This document shows, in pieces, positions 1 to 10,758 of a DNA stretch of 64,000 nt. The stretch lies in contig OX375877.1 of NCBI GenBank assembly GCA_947359465.1, positions 54,080,944 through 54,144,943 on the forward strand. Direction: 5' to 3'. The notes under the pieces are model-generated. The model was not told the origin of the DNA. It did not search any database and saw only the letters and a list, made by a program, of their open reading frames with translations. Origin of the DNA: Metellina segmentata. Taxonomy: Eukaryota; Arthropoda; Arachnida; Araneae; Tetragnathidae. The number at the start of each line of letters is the position of its first letter. Positions within the stretch are counted from its first letter, which is position 1. Both the position numbers and the translations under genes were made by a program.

Positions 1-187
1 AGACATAAAATTTCAATTTATCAAAATTACTTAATGGGATATTATTCCAAGATCAACAAAGTCTTGTTAAAAATTCCCTTTTCTCCAACACACATAAAGT
101 TTTAAATTGAACCCCTATGGTGCTTTTTAAGATAAGAAATTTGGTTTCTAAATGGAAAGCACGTATCTATTTAGAATGATAGATGTA

Positions 188-215
188 TACTCTGTTTCAC
201 CTTAACTTGTCAGTA
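188..215 (+). repeat. left TIR of Sailor-like element
   Basis: This 28-bp terminal inverted repeat is the exact reverse complement of 2956-2983. It is preceded by the TA target dinucleotide at 186-187. Confidence 0.92.
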
Positions 216-567
216 TTGGGAAAGGCAGAAATGATGTTCATCCGCATGAAAAATAATTCCAACTTGATTTGGAATTTAAAATAAAGAAAATGCATATAAA
301 CGTGTAAAAATTGTCCTACAATGAAGGAGTGATTTTTGAACCTTTATAATCGGTTATTTATTTGTAAAAAGCATTTTTTTTTGACCGAAGCGAATGAATA
401 TATCCGAAACGGAATTCTAAACCAGTTTCCATGGTAACATTTCTGGCGAGCTAAATACGCTTTCCGGCCAAGTCTGCGCCATTTCGCTCTGCGTCTTTGC
501 TAGCGTGTGTATTTACGTTCATATCTCTCTTGTGCTATTTTATTGGAGTGTGTTTGATACTCTGAAC

Positions 568-1965
568 ATGGCTGAAAAAGGAACGTCACCATCCAAGCTG
601 TATACGCCATCAAAGCAAGGAAAATCAATTGGTAGTGGAGCTCGCAGGAACATATTGAATGTTTATTCTAGACTTCGAGAAGAAAACCATAGTGATTCCA
701 TTAACCAAATCGTCGGAAAGGTGTCTCAACTAACTGGTGTTTCCAAAAGAACTGTTTTTCGTTTGAAAAAAGAAAAGAAGACGACAAGTCCTTTGAGTAC
801 TCCAGGAAAAAAACGACCTTATGCCGTTGGAAAAAGAACAAGAATGATGAAATATGACAACTTTACTTTATCGTGCATCCGACGAAAAATTCATGATTGT
901 TTTCGTCGAAATGAAATTCTTACATTGGACAAAGTTCTAAATGAAATTAACAATGATAAGGATATTTTTTCGACAAACATTAGCCGAAGTACACTGTACA
1001 GGATACTGAAAGATTTGGGATTTTCCTTTGAAAAGCGAAAAAGGCAGGCTATGCTTTTAGAAAGACACGACATAATTTTATGGCGAAGAAATTATTTACG
1101 AAAAATTAGAGAACTGAAGAATGAAAATGCTTCAATCTATTATTTAGATGAAACATGGGTGAATGAAGGACACTCACAAAGTCGAGTATGGCAAGACAAA
1201 AACATCAAAAGCACCAATGAAGCTTCCTCTTCAAGTTTGACAACAGGCTTGGCTGCACCAAAAGGAAAAGGAAGAAGACTCATCATTACCCATATCGGAA
1301 GTGATGAAGGATTTGTACCTGATGCGGCTGACATTTTTGTAGGAAAAAAATCCGGTGACTACCACGAAGAAATGGATGGTAACCATTTTGAGAAGTGGTT
1401 TGAAGATATCATGCCTAAATTGAAACGAAACAGCTTTGTAGTGATGGACAATGCCCCCTATCACTCGGTGAAGAAAGAAAAAATTCCGACGACATCTTGG
1501 AAAAAAAGTGCAATTCAAGAATGGCTATCGTTGAAAAACATTACGTGGAACCAGGACATGATCAAGATTGAACTGTTGAAAAAAGTTAGCGAAATCAAAC
1601 ATATGTTTGATAAATACAGAGTTGAAGAAATTGCCGAAAAATTTGGACATAAGGTTTTGAGACTTCCCCCGTATCACTGTGAGCTTAATCCCATTGAAAT
1701 GATATGGAGTCAAGTAAAAGGACACGTTGCCAGGGAAAACAAGACTTTTAAACTGAACGATGTGAAGGATTTAGTCATCCAAGGGATTGAAAAGGTCTCT
1801 GTACAAAATTGGAAAAACTGCATAAACCATGTTACTGAAAAAGAGAAATACATGTGGGAAGTAGATGGACTTGTGGATGATATTTGGGAAAGTAAGAACT
1901 TGGTAATTTCTTTTAATAGTGAGTCTGATAGCGATTCGGAAATGTTAAGTGATGATGATGTGTAA
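568..1965 (+). CDS. DDE transposase, IS630/Tc1/mariner superfamily, DD82E (Sailor-like)
   Basis: This 465-residue protein should cut and paste the surrounding element by a DDE/RNase H-fold reaction at its TIRs. An N-terminal helix-turn-helix region is visible at about residues 43-70 (VSQLTGVSKRTVFRLKK), followed by a basic linker GKKRPYAVGKR and a second HTH-like block at about 117-150 (ISRSTLYRILKDLGF). The catalytic acids are D194 in YLDETW, D294 in VVMDNAPYHS and E377 in ELNPIEMIW; 82 residues separate the last two. The tail is acidic and serine-rich (SESDSDSE). The frame is open upstream to an ATG at 505, but I chose 568 because the extra 21 residues are hydrophobic and unlike a transposase start, while MAEKGTSPSK leads into the basic domain. 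No stops or frameshifts are present. An unusually long domain between the second D and E is what sets it apart from Tc1 (DD34E). Confidence 0.9.
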   Translation: MAEKGTSPSKLYTPSKQGKSIGSGARRNILNVYSRLREENHSDSINQIVGKVSQLTGVSKRTVFRLKKEKKTTSPLSTPGKKRPYAVGKRTRMMKYDNFTLSCIRRKIHDCFRRNEILTLDKVLNEINNDKDIFSTNISRSTLYRILKDLGFSFEKRKRQAMLLERHDIILWRRNYLRKIRELKNENASIYYLDETWVNEGHSQSRVWQDKNIKSTNEASSSSLTTGLAAPKGKGRRLIITHIGSDEGFVPDAADIFVGKKSGDYHEEMDGNHFEKWFEDIMPKLKRNSFVVMDNAPYHSVKKEKIPTTSWKKSAIQEWLSLKNITWNQDMIKIELLKKVSEIKHMFDKYRVEEIAEKFGHKVLRLPPYHCELNPIEMIWSQVKGHVARENKTFKLNDVKDLVIQGIEKVSVQNWKNCINHVTEKEKYMWEVDGLVDDIWESKNLVISFNSESDSDSEMLSDDDV

Positions 1966-2955
1966 ATTCATGTGATGAATAAGTATATTATAATGTAAAT
2001 AGATTTGTTATGATGTTTGCTATGTTTTACATATATTGATGATGTATAAATGCATGTGATGAATAAGTAAAACGTAAATATAGTTTTCTCATTGTAACTA
2101 CTATTCATGAAAGAGATTGGTTTCTTCTGTACACTTTCTTGTAAACTATTTTAAATTATTCATAAAATTAATAATTTACTACTAATCAACCCGACACCGT
2201 TCCGCGAGTTTCAGAATATGTTTCACACATATAAGGTTTATTTTTTTTAACTCTAATTTTTAAAATGGTTTCATTTTTTTTATTATTGTATGTGTATTCA
2301 CTATATTTGTATTTTTTATATTCTATTTATTTATTGTGAATGTATTTTATATCCTCTATGTTATATGTATTTTTATTTGTTATTTACTTTCTTTAATATC
2401 AGAATAAATTTGATTTAATTTGGAGACTATATTTTGCTGTTAAGAAAAACACATATTTTAGCAGACGACGCACTCTCCCCTACCTTGTCCAACCAAATGT
2501 AAGACCAAAGGAGTAATTAAATTGGATTAATTTCCTTTAATAAAATTATTAAAATTGAAAAAAGAAGTATTAATCAAGGTGTTTAGCTTTCAGGTAAGTA
2601 AATTCAAAAAATGAATTTTATGGTTCATCACATCTTTAAATAGACTGTTTTTTTAAACAACATTTATTGTAAAAAAATTTTAAATATATATATTTTTAAA
2701 TAACTAAAAATAATACTCATTTAGAAAAATCAAAACGCATTTATATTAACATAGAGTAGCTTTTTGTTTAATTAACAAATGTAATGCAAGAGCCATTAGA
2801 AATTAAAGATCTGTGAAACGTATAGAATTTCCACGTGCATTTTATCTCTCCTTGCCAAAAAGGGCGAATTTCCTCGCTTATAGCTGACTTCTTCTGACAT
2901 TGTAACCCTAGTTTCTACGACAACGGCTGTGATGCGGTCAACGTAGCCTTTACTC
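1966..2955 (+). other. non-coding 3' part of the Sailor-like element
   Basis: About 1 kb of AT-rich DNA lies between the transposase stop and the right TIR. An AATAAA near 2403 could serve in polyadenylation. I see no other gene. Confidence 0.6.
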
Positions 2956-2983
2956 TACTGACAAGTTAAGGTGAAACAGAGTA
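2956..2983 (-). repeat. right TIR of Sailor-like element
   Basis: Exact reverse complement of 188-215, followed by the TA target dinucleotide at 2984-2985. Confidence 0.92.
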
Positions 2984-2985
2984 TA

Positions 2986-3306
2986 GTTACCTGACTATGG
3001 ATAACAGCTTTCAATAACACCCATGAAACACGAAAAACAAATGAAATTTAACTTATTTTAATCGTCTATCAATGAAAAGCTATATCAAAATTTTGAAATA
3101 TATTTTCAACTACAAAGTATGACTACCAGTTTTTATTTAACATAACCCATCTTATTAAAAGTTATTTTGGAAAATTTTCATGTCATTTTAAAATCACAAA
3201 TTACACACTTAAAAAATATTTTGATTTGTAAATCTTATTTATTTATTTTTTATCTACACACTATTACGTATTCAACCAAAGATTTAAAGAAAGTTGGTGG
3301 AAATAT
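2986..3306. other. AT-rich spacer, no gene seen
   Basis: Flanking DNA between the Sailor-like element and the BEL/Pao element. I see no coding or repeat signal. Confidence 0.5.
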
Positions 3307-3311
3307 ACATA

Positions 3312-3451
3312 TGTCGCAACCTTTGGAGCCTTCTCAGTGTTGATCCTTTGCCGTCACTAGTGATCTGATGTTTTGTCTTCGGCATGAGTGTCAGTGACGT
3401 CATAAGTACTCAGAGCGCGTGGAGATATTCACGAACTGAAACTTTAAGCAG
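3312..3451 (+). repeat. 5' LTR of BEL/Pao element, first part
   Basis: Matches the first 140 bp of the LTR at 17227, starting TGTCGCAACCTTTGGAGCC, with a couple of substitutions. It is cut off by the 7.3-kb insertion and resumes at 10759. Confidence 0.93.
3443..3451. repeat. 9-bp target duplication, left copy
   Basis: TTTAAGCAG occurs here directly before the left TIR and again at 10750-10758 directly after the right TIR. The uninterrupted LTR at 17227-17586 holds it once, which proves it is an insertion duplication. Confidence 0.9.
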
Positions 3452-3501
3452 ACAAGCGGATGGACAGAGGAAGAATCCTAATGTTAAAACTTAGACGAAT
3501 T
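3452..3501 (+). repeat. left 50-bp TIR of the 7.3-kb unit
   Basis: Perfect reverse complement of 10700-10749. A shorter inverted match to it (AAGGATTCTTCCTCTGTC) is found at about 3611-3628, so the left end can also fold on itself. Confidence 0.92.
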
Positions 3502-5056
3502 TTCGGAGGTTGGCGCATGCGCATTAGCTATGATTTCGGATGGGGAAAAATATTTTAGGGAAGGATATTCGTACAAATGGGGAAAATCTGGGCATGGGTG
3601 AATTTAACATAAGGATTCTTCCTCTGTCAAATCTTGGTTCCATAATCCATTATTTTTTCGGCGTTATGTTCCATTTCTAGGAGTGTTAAAATCAACATAT
3701 TTTCTTATCGTTTTACTTGAATGTATGATACGTTTAAAATTGTCTTTTCTGCTGTTTCATTACGAATAGTTTAATTACATTAGGATTCCTGCTCTGGCTA
3801 ATCTCTCGGCATTTAGTTTATTTTTCATCACCTTGATTCGAGTATTTTAGCAAGCTTTGGTTTCTAATTTTGCAACATTTAACAAGTCATTTCTTATGTA
3901 TTTTGTTGTTAACTTGATTTTAAAACATTGCGGTTGCATATCTTGATCTGCCATATATTCTATGGTTTGTAAACTAAAATCCTTAAATGTAATATTTATC
4001 TTCATACAAAATTTCGCTCAGTGTGTTTGATTATTTAACTGTGTTCAAATTTATACTGTTGAGGCAGTTCATAATTCGATCTAATTTCGTGAAACTTGTA
4101 TAAATAAAAAATAGTTCAATTAATTTTTTGCTGATTTCACAATCTGATAATTAATTGGGTTGATTATATTGTATTTTACAACTAACCTTTCTTGTACTTC
4201 TGTCAGATAAATTTAAGGAGTTTTATTTTATTCATTTTGATTTGGGGGAAGCATTACTTGACATAAATTAAGGAGTATTGTTTGTTCATTTGGGGAGTAT
4301 TGAGCGATTAGTTTTGATTTTGTGGGCAGTTATTCTTTTTGTTCATACATAAGCATGATTTAAATGAAGTTCCTGTGTTAAGCATGATAAAAAAGCATTC
4401 TTGACCATACCAATTTATACTATGTCATGAGAAAGTGTCATGTCAGATTTATGGAACTCAGTTGTAGAATGTAAAATGTGTGTGTTCCCCAATTACATTT
4501 CAATCCAAAATTCTTTTGAGAACTCATCTGAAAATGATTTCACTCAGTAAACTGAGGAATTGTATTAGCAATAAAAAGTATTAATTGCTTGGAAAAATGA
4601 CTGAAAAATAACTATTTTTCAGGTTTATATATAGCAGAGGAACAGCCTAAGTAAATAGGATCTGAACCATTTTTTAGCATTATCATGGTTGATTTTCTAT
4701 AGCAAGGGAAAGAGAAGTATTGAGTGGATAGGTTCTAACAAAGCAGTTCTATGTATCCTATGATGAAATTCACAAATTAATGGTGTTTGTACATGAAAAT
4801 CAAAGTTGATCATAACTTGGGTAGAATGAAAATTAGTAAGTAGGAATTGCTTTTTAGCTATGCAAATGGATACCCATCCCAATTCTTGATGATATTAGTG
4901 CTCGTTTAGAACCCATTCATCTCTTTAACTTTTAGTGCCAAAACTGTATTGGTTTTCAATTGTCTCAATGTATTCACAAAAACAAAATAGTTATTTTTCT
5001 TATGCTAGCCAAGAGATGAGCAAATGGAGATTTTATTAAATATACCAAAAAGGTGT
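3502..5056. other. left interior of the 7.3-kb unit, no gene seen
   Basis: AT-rich DNA without long open frames or recognisable protein similarity on either strand. Confidence 0.5.
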
Positions 5057-5294
5057 AGTTTTTTTAGGAGTTATATCGGGTGCCAGTTCTGTATCCCAAA
5101 AAATAGGTACATATTTAATGATTAAAATTATCATTTTTCACTGCTATGGTGTAATTTTTCTTATGAACAGAAGAAAAGTAATATTTGTTTTGTAAAAAAA
5201 ATGTTAATATTATTCATTTAAATACTAAGTGTTCAATAATTTGTTTTAATGAAATGTGGTATATCTTATGGTATTTTTAATTTACATCTCTCTC

Positions 5295-5480
5295 TCTCTC
5301 GAAGACAACATAATTTTTAAATAACGAGGCAACACCCCCAAGCTGGCACTCCTAACTTACACACCACACTAATGTAAGAACACAACATATTTAACATGCA
5401 CCAGCCCCCTTGCTACACGACGGTCTTTGGCTGGATTCGAACTCACAACCCTCCAATTGCTCTTCCAACCGTGGCACCTG
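5295..5480 (-). repeat. tRNA-derived SINE fragment
   Basis: On the minus strand it carries a B-box-like GAGTTCGAATCC (near 5433-5444) followed by the family signature GGCTGGTGCATGTTAAA. The same signature is found at 30797, 35420 and 63890. The 3' tail is shortened and abuts a short CT repeat. Confidence 0.7.
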
Positions 5481-5827
5481 TTATAGTTGTAGTTTTTTAG
5501 TTCAACAGATGTCAGTTTCGTATGCCAAAAAATACATAACCAATGATTAAATATATAATTTTTCACTGCTATGAGGCAAGATATATGTAATTTTTCTTAT
5601 TATGAACAGAAGTAATATTTGTGTTATAATAAACTGACAATATTAATCTGAGTAATATTATTCGTTTAGCTACTAAGTGTACAATAATTTATTCGCAAGA
5701 CCTTTAACGAGTTATAAAATGCTACTGATTAGTCTAAAACCAGGATTTTGATGAAATGTGGTACATCTAATGGTATTTTTAATTAACGTCCCACTGGAGC
5801 AACAGGCATTGGTGATGGCATTTTTTA

Positions 5828-6067
5828 TTTAACGTTATACTGGAGCAACACAATGAGCTATTTGTGACGGTCCTGGATCAACACCAAAGGGAAAGATTAA
5901 GATACATAATTTTTGAATCATGGTCATATAACAAGGCAACACCCAAGTTGGCACTCCAAACTTCCACACAACAGATTTAACATGCACCAACCCCCTTCTA
6001 CATGATGGTCTTTGGCTGGATTCGAACTCCCAACCCTCTGGTTGCTCTTCCCACCACAGCACCTGTT
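5828..6067 (-). repeat. tRNA-derived SINE copy
   Basis: The minus strand reads a B-box-like GGGAGTTCGAATCC, the GTTGGTGCATGTTAAA signature, GGAAGTTTGGAGTGCC, CATGATTCAAAA, a GATCCAGGACCGTCACAAAT tail motif and GCTCCAGTATAACGTTAAA at the end. It is the most complete minus-strand copy of the family here. Part of the tail motif is repeated at about 5783-5805. Confidence 0.75.
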
Positions 6068-7860
6068 ATATTAGCATGATGCTGGTTTAATTTATTTTTC
6101 AAAAGGGCTATTCAAAATTATTTTATCTAAAATTTTCATGTCCTGATCAGGACAGATGTTGAGTGAGTTACATGTATGGAGATAGCATGAGCACATTTTA
6201 TACTATAAGTTTCACAGAAGTCTACTTTGAACAAGTTTAGCTGACTCATAGTTCCAGATAAGCTTTGAATGTAAATCTGACCAAAGCCAATAATGCTAAA
6301 GTTGCAAGAATCAGATTGTATAGCTACAGAAAATTTTACGACTTAAAGATATTTACCAACCTAACAATTGGTTTACAATTTCTTCAGTTGTTATGCAGGA
6401 TGTTTACATAGGACATCATTTTGTTTTGGAATAACTTTTAAATAAAGCACTTCTAATTTCATTGTGCACTCAATGAATGACATTATTAATTTAATTTGAT
6501 ATCGGTCAAATGACTGCCAGCACTGCATATTTAGTCTTCCATCCACATGATTTCTTAAGACCATTTTGCTCTACAGCTTTTGATTGTCATTTATTTAGGA
6601 AGCTGATCTAGGTTAGTGAGTGTGAATCTCAGCACATTTTAGCAAAATATTTAATCAAAATGAATTCTCTATGATGGAGACTTCTAGAAAATTGTAAAAT
6701 TACTTTGGGTTGCATCATGTGCCTTCAAAATAAATATATGTAAAAAAATTTCAAAACACTGTTCTCCGCAAGATATGAAAAAGTCTGACTGACTTCTTAC
6801 AGAAAGTTCCCATGAAAACATTGTTACTTTATGATATAGTGTTATTGAAAAACAAGGGATCTCTGTTGACATTACACACAAATAGGCTTTCTCCAAACAC
6901 AATATGGGGAAAATTTGGATTTTCATCGAAGCTCTAAATGTTTTTATGCATGCAGTCACTTGGTCTATATTATATTCCACAAATAAATATAATTATTTCA
7001 GTTCTAAAATTCAATTTAAATTACATTCCAAAACAGTTCAATCCAGAAAAAAAATTACTAAGTTACCAATTGTCAATTTAAAAAATACTTGCGTGTACCA
7101 GGCATCATTGGTAATCTTGAATAATTATGAAAATCAGAACTAAATATAAATCTTTTAGTACAAATTGTAAGCAACATTTAATGTATTCAGAATGATTTAT
7201 TGAGACTGATTCTGACATTGCAAGATATTTTTGTAAACAAACACATGAAGGTAAACAAAAAGAAGTGTTTCAGTTACAGTGAATATATGTACTTCAATTC
7301 ATTATAAAAGGTATTTTTTAATTAATGTTGTACAAGAAAAACAAAGAAACAAATGGTACATAAAAACTTTTATTTTCAATTCAATACACAATGAACTTTA
7401 AATATCAATTTAGTCATACAGGACAAAAATTCATTTTTCTGTAAATACAATTAATTGTACAAGACTCGGGGAAAAAAAAAACTTTTTGCATGACAACTTA
7501 ACTTATGACCATTAAGTGTAAAATTGGTCAAATTAAAGTATTTCCAATCTTAAATTTTTTTTCTTCTTGAAACTTATTATTATATTTAATAAAGGAATTG
7601 GTTATTTTTGTAAAAAATTGGGTAATTTAAAAAATTACTTATCATTTTGGCAATAACTGATTTGCAATAACTACTATCACAAAAACACCTGCTTCTAGAA
7701 ATAAAAACAAAACCACATAGAAACACATTTTGATAGTGGGAATTACAAAATCAGAAATACGAGTAAGAGGGCTAGTTAAAAATCTGAAGGACGAGGAACC
7801 TGAAAATATAAAGTGTGCACATCAGTACAATACAAGTGAGATCACAAACTCGCCTTTTCG
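6068..7860. other. interior of the 7.3-kb unit, no gene seen
   Basis: AT-rich, with only short chance reading frames. From about 7367 onward it is shared with the partial copy that begins at 31057. Confidence 0.5.
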
Positions 7861-8434
7861 TGTCAACTTAATGTACACCTAATTCTGTTTGGACGAGCAC
7901 GAGTATCATCTAGTGTGGATGTTTCACCAGTTTTACGAACAAATTCAGTTATTAATTGTTGTGTTTTGGTTAGGCCATTATCTAATTATGTGTAAAAGGC
8001 TACCAAGAACTTCAGTTCACGTTGAAATTTCCCAGCGCATTTCTCATAAGGGTCAGGTTTGACAAAATTATTAACCAATTTTCAGGTCAGTTCCATTCTT
8101 TTATTAAACTTGTATTTAGAACAAGATCATATTGTTCATTATCACTACATTCTGTGGGATTAGGAGTCTCAAAGACAACCCCTTCTAATATTTCATCTTT
8201 GCTTACAGCTTTGTCGACTGATTCATGGATATCTTTAAATAATAGATCACCGAATCTTTCTCCAGTTGTGTGCCATTGTAATGATGTTGGGAATACAGTC
8301 GTGTTAGTTACCAAATACAATAAGAACATTGTAGATACATAGATGTATACATTGGTAAATGAAAACATACGTTCCAAAACGCATACACTAGATGTTATGC
8401 AATCTATGTGGGGGCAATATAACTGACTAGCCAC
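7861..8434 (-). pseudogene. pogo/Tigger-like transposase C-terminus, decayed
   Basis: The minus strand, read over several frames and stops, gives an acidic stretch (VSKDEILEGVVFETPNPTEC), then a helix-rich basic stretch with RELKFLVA and GLTKTQQLITEF, then DDTRARPNRI. The paralogous copy at 32100-32560 preserves the same protein-like order with different lesions (for example KRARKFQRELKFLVAS), which argues that it once coded. The ending resembles the C-terminus of Tigger/jerky-type DDE_1 transposases, which commonly close with a KKQ.ITDFF-like motif. I see no catalytic domain. The family assignment is tentative. Confidence 0.4.
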
Positions 8435-8527
8435 TGCATGGCCAGCACGGCACTGCCTGTGACAGTTCTTTTCGTGGGGTCAGGTGTGACCACTGCTTGC
8501 TAACCCCCTGTAATTGCTACGAATTCC
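8420..8527 (+). repeat. ~110-bp dispersed repeat, copy 1
   Basis: Contains TAGCCACTGCATGGCC, GACAGTTCTTTTCGTGGGGT, TGACCACTGCTTGCTAACCC and AATTGCTACGAATTCCCATT. Further copies are at 32632-32725 (same strand) and 58655-58800 (opposite strand). The CCACGAAAAG/TTGCTACG-type words recall the Helitron-associated palindromic sequences at 23160-23430 and 54500-54790. Confidence 0.6.
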
Positions 8528-9235
8528 CATTTAGTTTTTTAACAGATGATACTACTATGCCACAACCATAAAAAAAAATCGTAAAATTTCGGCAAATAAA
8601 TTTAAAATGACTGGAGTAAATAGAGAATAAAAAATTTATTTTGAATTTGAGCATAAAAAAAGTTTGTGCAAAAACAGAATTAGGTGTGTATACACAAACA
8701 GGAAACTTTCGACACAAAAAATTAATACGCTCTGGGTAGTCACGTGAATTGAACCTATGTCATTCATCTACAGCTTGCAAGCTACTAACAATGAGAAACC
8801 CACTGAACCACCAGCAAGTTACTTTCCCACTCCTTGCCCTCAGCAATGATACTATTCTCTCTACACCTCGCCTCCCTTTTACGGCTTATCTCCCCACAGG
8901 TATATCAATAGAATAGCACAAAAAATCATTAATACTACCCTAATTTTATTCAACAGAGGTTTGGGAAAACCAAATCGACATATCACATTGTTTATTTTAA
9001 CATACCTATATGAGAACTTAGAATAAAATTTGAAATAAACAATCAGCAAAACAACTCTTACCGCTATTTAGAAACAAATATTGAGAAAATACAGTACTTA
9101 ACCGTTAGCTGGGTACCAAAAAACCGCCAAGCTTAACAGTTAGTGCAGCTATCGTCAAGCCTAAATATTCACGCAAAGAGTATTTCCAGGCATTTTTGGC
9201 AAATGAAAATTCTGTCATAGATAAAATCAAGTCTA

Positions 9236-9490
9236 TTTCACTGTACGAAACTTGGGCATGCCTCTAGTATGCAGTGTGTCCCTCATAAATGATGCAGCCA
9301 GTTCACACAGTGTCATTTGTCTGTTAGCACAAATGCACTTGTGATGGGTAATGCCTTCTATGAGGTACTCTCGATATACCCTTGACAATGTGGAGCAAGG
9401 TCTCAACTATGTCCGAAATGTTAAGCCTGTGGGATTAGCTTTAACTATCCTTCCACGTTCAAACTCGGTTAATTCTATGCAGGTAAAGAC
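9236..9490 (-). pseudogene. Tc1-like transposase N-terminus (HTH), decayed
   Basis: The minus strand from about 9485 downward reads ELTEFERGRIVKANPTGL and then, across a stop and a frame change, HIVKGISRVPHRRHYPSQVH and CELAASFMRD. The LTEFERGRIV opening is typical of the first helix-turn-helix of Tc1-like transposases. No DDE domain follows. The same piece, further decayed, is in the partial copy at about 33200-33370. This was probably an older insertion carried along by the 7.3-kb unit. Confidence 0.5.
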
Positions 9491-10699
9491 ATTCAAGAGT
9501 TCAACAGACATCACTAATAACTGACTCTTTATACCCTTTTAATGAAATGTGAGCACTAGTAAATTTGCATACTGCTATCCCATGACTTTTAGCTCATCAG
9601 TGTATGGAAGTTATACAAAATTAATAATGCAAAGATTTTGGCACAGGCATATGAAGGATTAAAAAATAATACAAAGATTTTGCAAATGAAACCACACAAA
9701 AAATAGCTAGAGATTAGGAAAAAGCGTGTCTTACTAATGGAGTCGCACTGGCCACGGTACGTTTTTAAGTATAATGCTTGAGTAAATATATTAAGAGAAT
9801 CTTCACCCATCATATGGAGAAGAATGATTCAAATTGCCCATTGGATTTATAGTCGCATGGAATGTTTAAAACAAAACCTATGCTGATGAACAGGCTTGTG
9901 AGTGACACAAGTTCAATGGCCCATAAAGGAATGAGTTGTCGTGTAATTATGATCCCTATCAAAAAAGGTTATGTAGTGCTTCAAGGGAAGGCTGATTTAC
10001 TATTGAACTAACTTGAATAAAATAGCACGTCTCTTCATAGTTATTTCATTTTCAATATTATTACACATAATACAGAAAGGAAATTGAAATTTTAAATTCT
10101 TATTTAAATCACTGATTTTTTTAAATAAAAAAATCACTTCATTTTAAATTCGCATACATACCCTGTAACAATCTAAAAATCGAAAGAAATGGTCTGTTTT
10201 AATAGAATCAGATGTATTCAATTTGTGGACTTTCATATTATGCAATCTCAAAAACTCGATTATATCTAATTATGCATCAAAAAATTAACTACTGATCGCA
10301 GAACGAACAATCTCACTGCCTCTACTAAAATTACACTTCACAAATTTAATTAAACGCAACAGCGTAAAACAATTCAAAATCGAAGCTGAAACAAATTTTT
10401 CTTGCATGTATCCAACGCATCAAAAGATACATTTCAAAATTGAAGGAGATTGGATGCGTAACTGAAAAGTAAATACAATCTTTCTTCGATCAAAAATACG
10501 CCTAAAGACAAATTAACTTTTCCTAATTAAAGTATTCCGCTTTCAATAGAAAGTCCGTTGCAATCCATCAGCTCCTCACCTCACATCACAAGCAAAAACA
10601 AAACAGAATACATTCAACATCAAAACAGGGATTTTTCAAACCAGTTCAAAATTTTCCCTACCGCCGACAGAACTAAAAAAGTGTACGCCATCTAGCGGT
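9491..10699. other. right interior of the 7.3-kb unit, no gene seen
   Basis: AT-rich and without coding signal. Shared almost throughout with 33371-34595. Confidence 0.5.
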
Positions 10700-10749
10700 A
10701 ATTCGTCTAAGTTTTAACATTAGGATTCTTCCTCTGTCCATCCGCTTGT
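10700..10749 (-). repeat. right 50-bp TIR of the 7.3-kb unit
   Basis: Perfect reverse complement of 3452-3501, followed by the second TTTAAGCAG target copy at 10750-10758. Confidence 0.92.
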
Positions 10750-10758
10750 TTTAAGCAG
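10750..10758. repeat. 9-bp target duplication, right copy
   Basis: TTTAAGCAG, identical to 3443-3451. The BEL/Pao LTR resumes immediately after it. Confidence 0.9.

Larger units (their letters stand above)
188..2983 (+). mobile_element. Sailor-like (DD82E) DNA transposon, apparently complete
   Basis: The unit is bounded by perfectly matching inverted repeats of 28 bp (188-215 and 2956-2983), each starting TACTCTGTTTCACC when read inward. Both are flanked by TA (186-187 and 2984-2985), the target duplication of IS630/Tc1/mariner-type elements. Because the ends read TATA, the exact boundary could shift by 2 bp. A weaker match continues inward, with AAAGGC in both arms. One intact transposase gene lies inside in plus orientation, with about 380 bp upstream and about 1 kb of AT-rich non-coding DNA downstream. 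Perfect ends plus an unbroken gene suggest recent insertion and possibly retained activity; that is inference. The nearest described group I know with this catalytic spacing is Sailor. Confidence 0.88.
5057..6067. repeat. divergent tandem duplication, each half ending in a minus-strand SINE
   Basis: The first half (about 5057-5488) and the second (about 5489-6067) share, in the same order: a TTTTTAG...CAGTT(C/T)(C/T)GTAT(C/G)CC block, ATTTTTCACTGCTATG, TTATGAACAGAAG, a CTAAGTG(T)TCAATAATT-type block, GATGAAATGTGGTA, and then a minus-strand SINE ending in GGCACCTGTTATA. The two are clearly diverged, so the duplication is old. Confidence 0.7.
3452..10749. mobile_element. 7.3-kb DNA transposon-like unit, perfect 50-bp TIRs, no transposase recognised
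   Basis: Positions 3452-3501 are the exact reverse complement of 10700-10749 (outer end ACAAGCGGATGGACAGAGG), and TTTAAGCAG is duplicated on both sides. A 9-bp duplication with long TIRs is the pattern of Mutator-like (MULE) elements, but I find no MULE transposase or any other intact gene inside. Contents: a tandem ~430-bp duplication with two minus-strand SINE pieces (5.06-6.07 kb), a minus-strand pogo/Tigger-like C-terminal scrap (7.86-8.43 kb), a ~110-bp dispersed repeat (8.42-8.53 kb) and a Tc1-like HTH scrap (9.24-9.49 kb). A partial inverted TIR motif recurs near 3605-3630. The superfamily is therefore inferred from the ends only. A truncated relative lies at 31057-34613. Confidence 0.8.

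Noticed and set aside
505..567. longer N-terminus of the Sailor-like transposase starting at ATG 505
   Set aside because: It adds 21 mostly hydrophobic residues, unlike transposase starts. The ATG at 568 fits better, though RNA evidence would decide.
8087..8434. 115-codon minus-strand host gene
   Set aside because: The paralogous copy at 32100-32560 has stops in the same region, and the ending resembles a pogo/Tigger C-terminus, so it is a transposon scrap.
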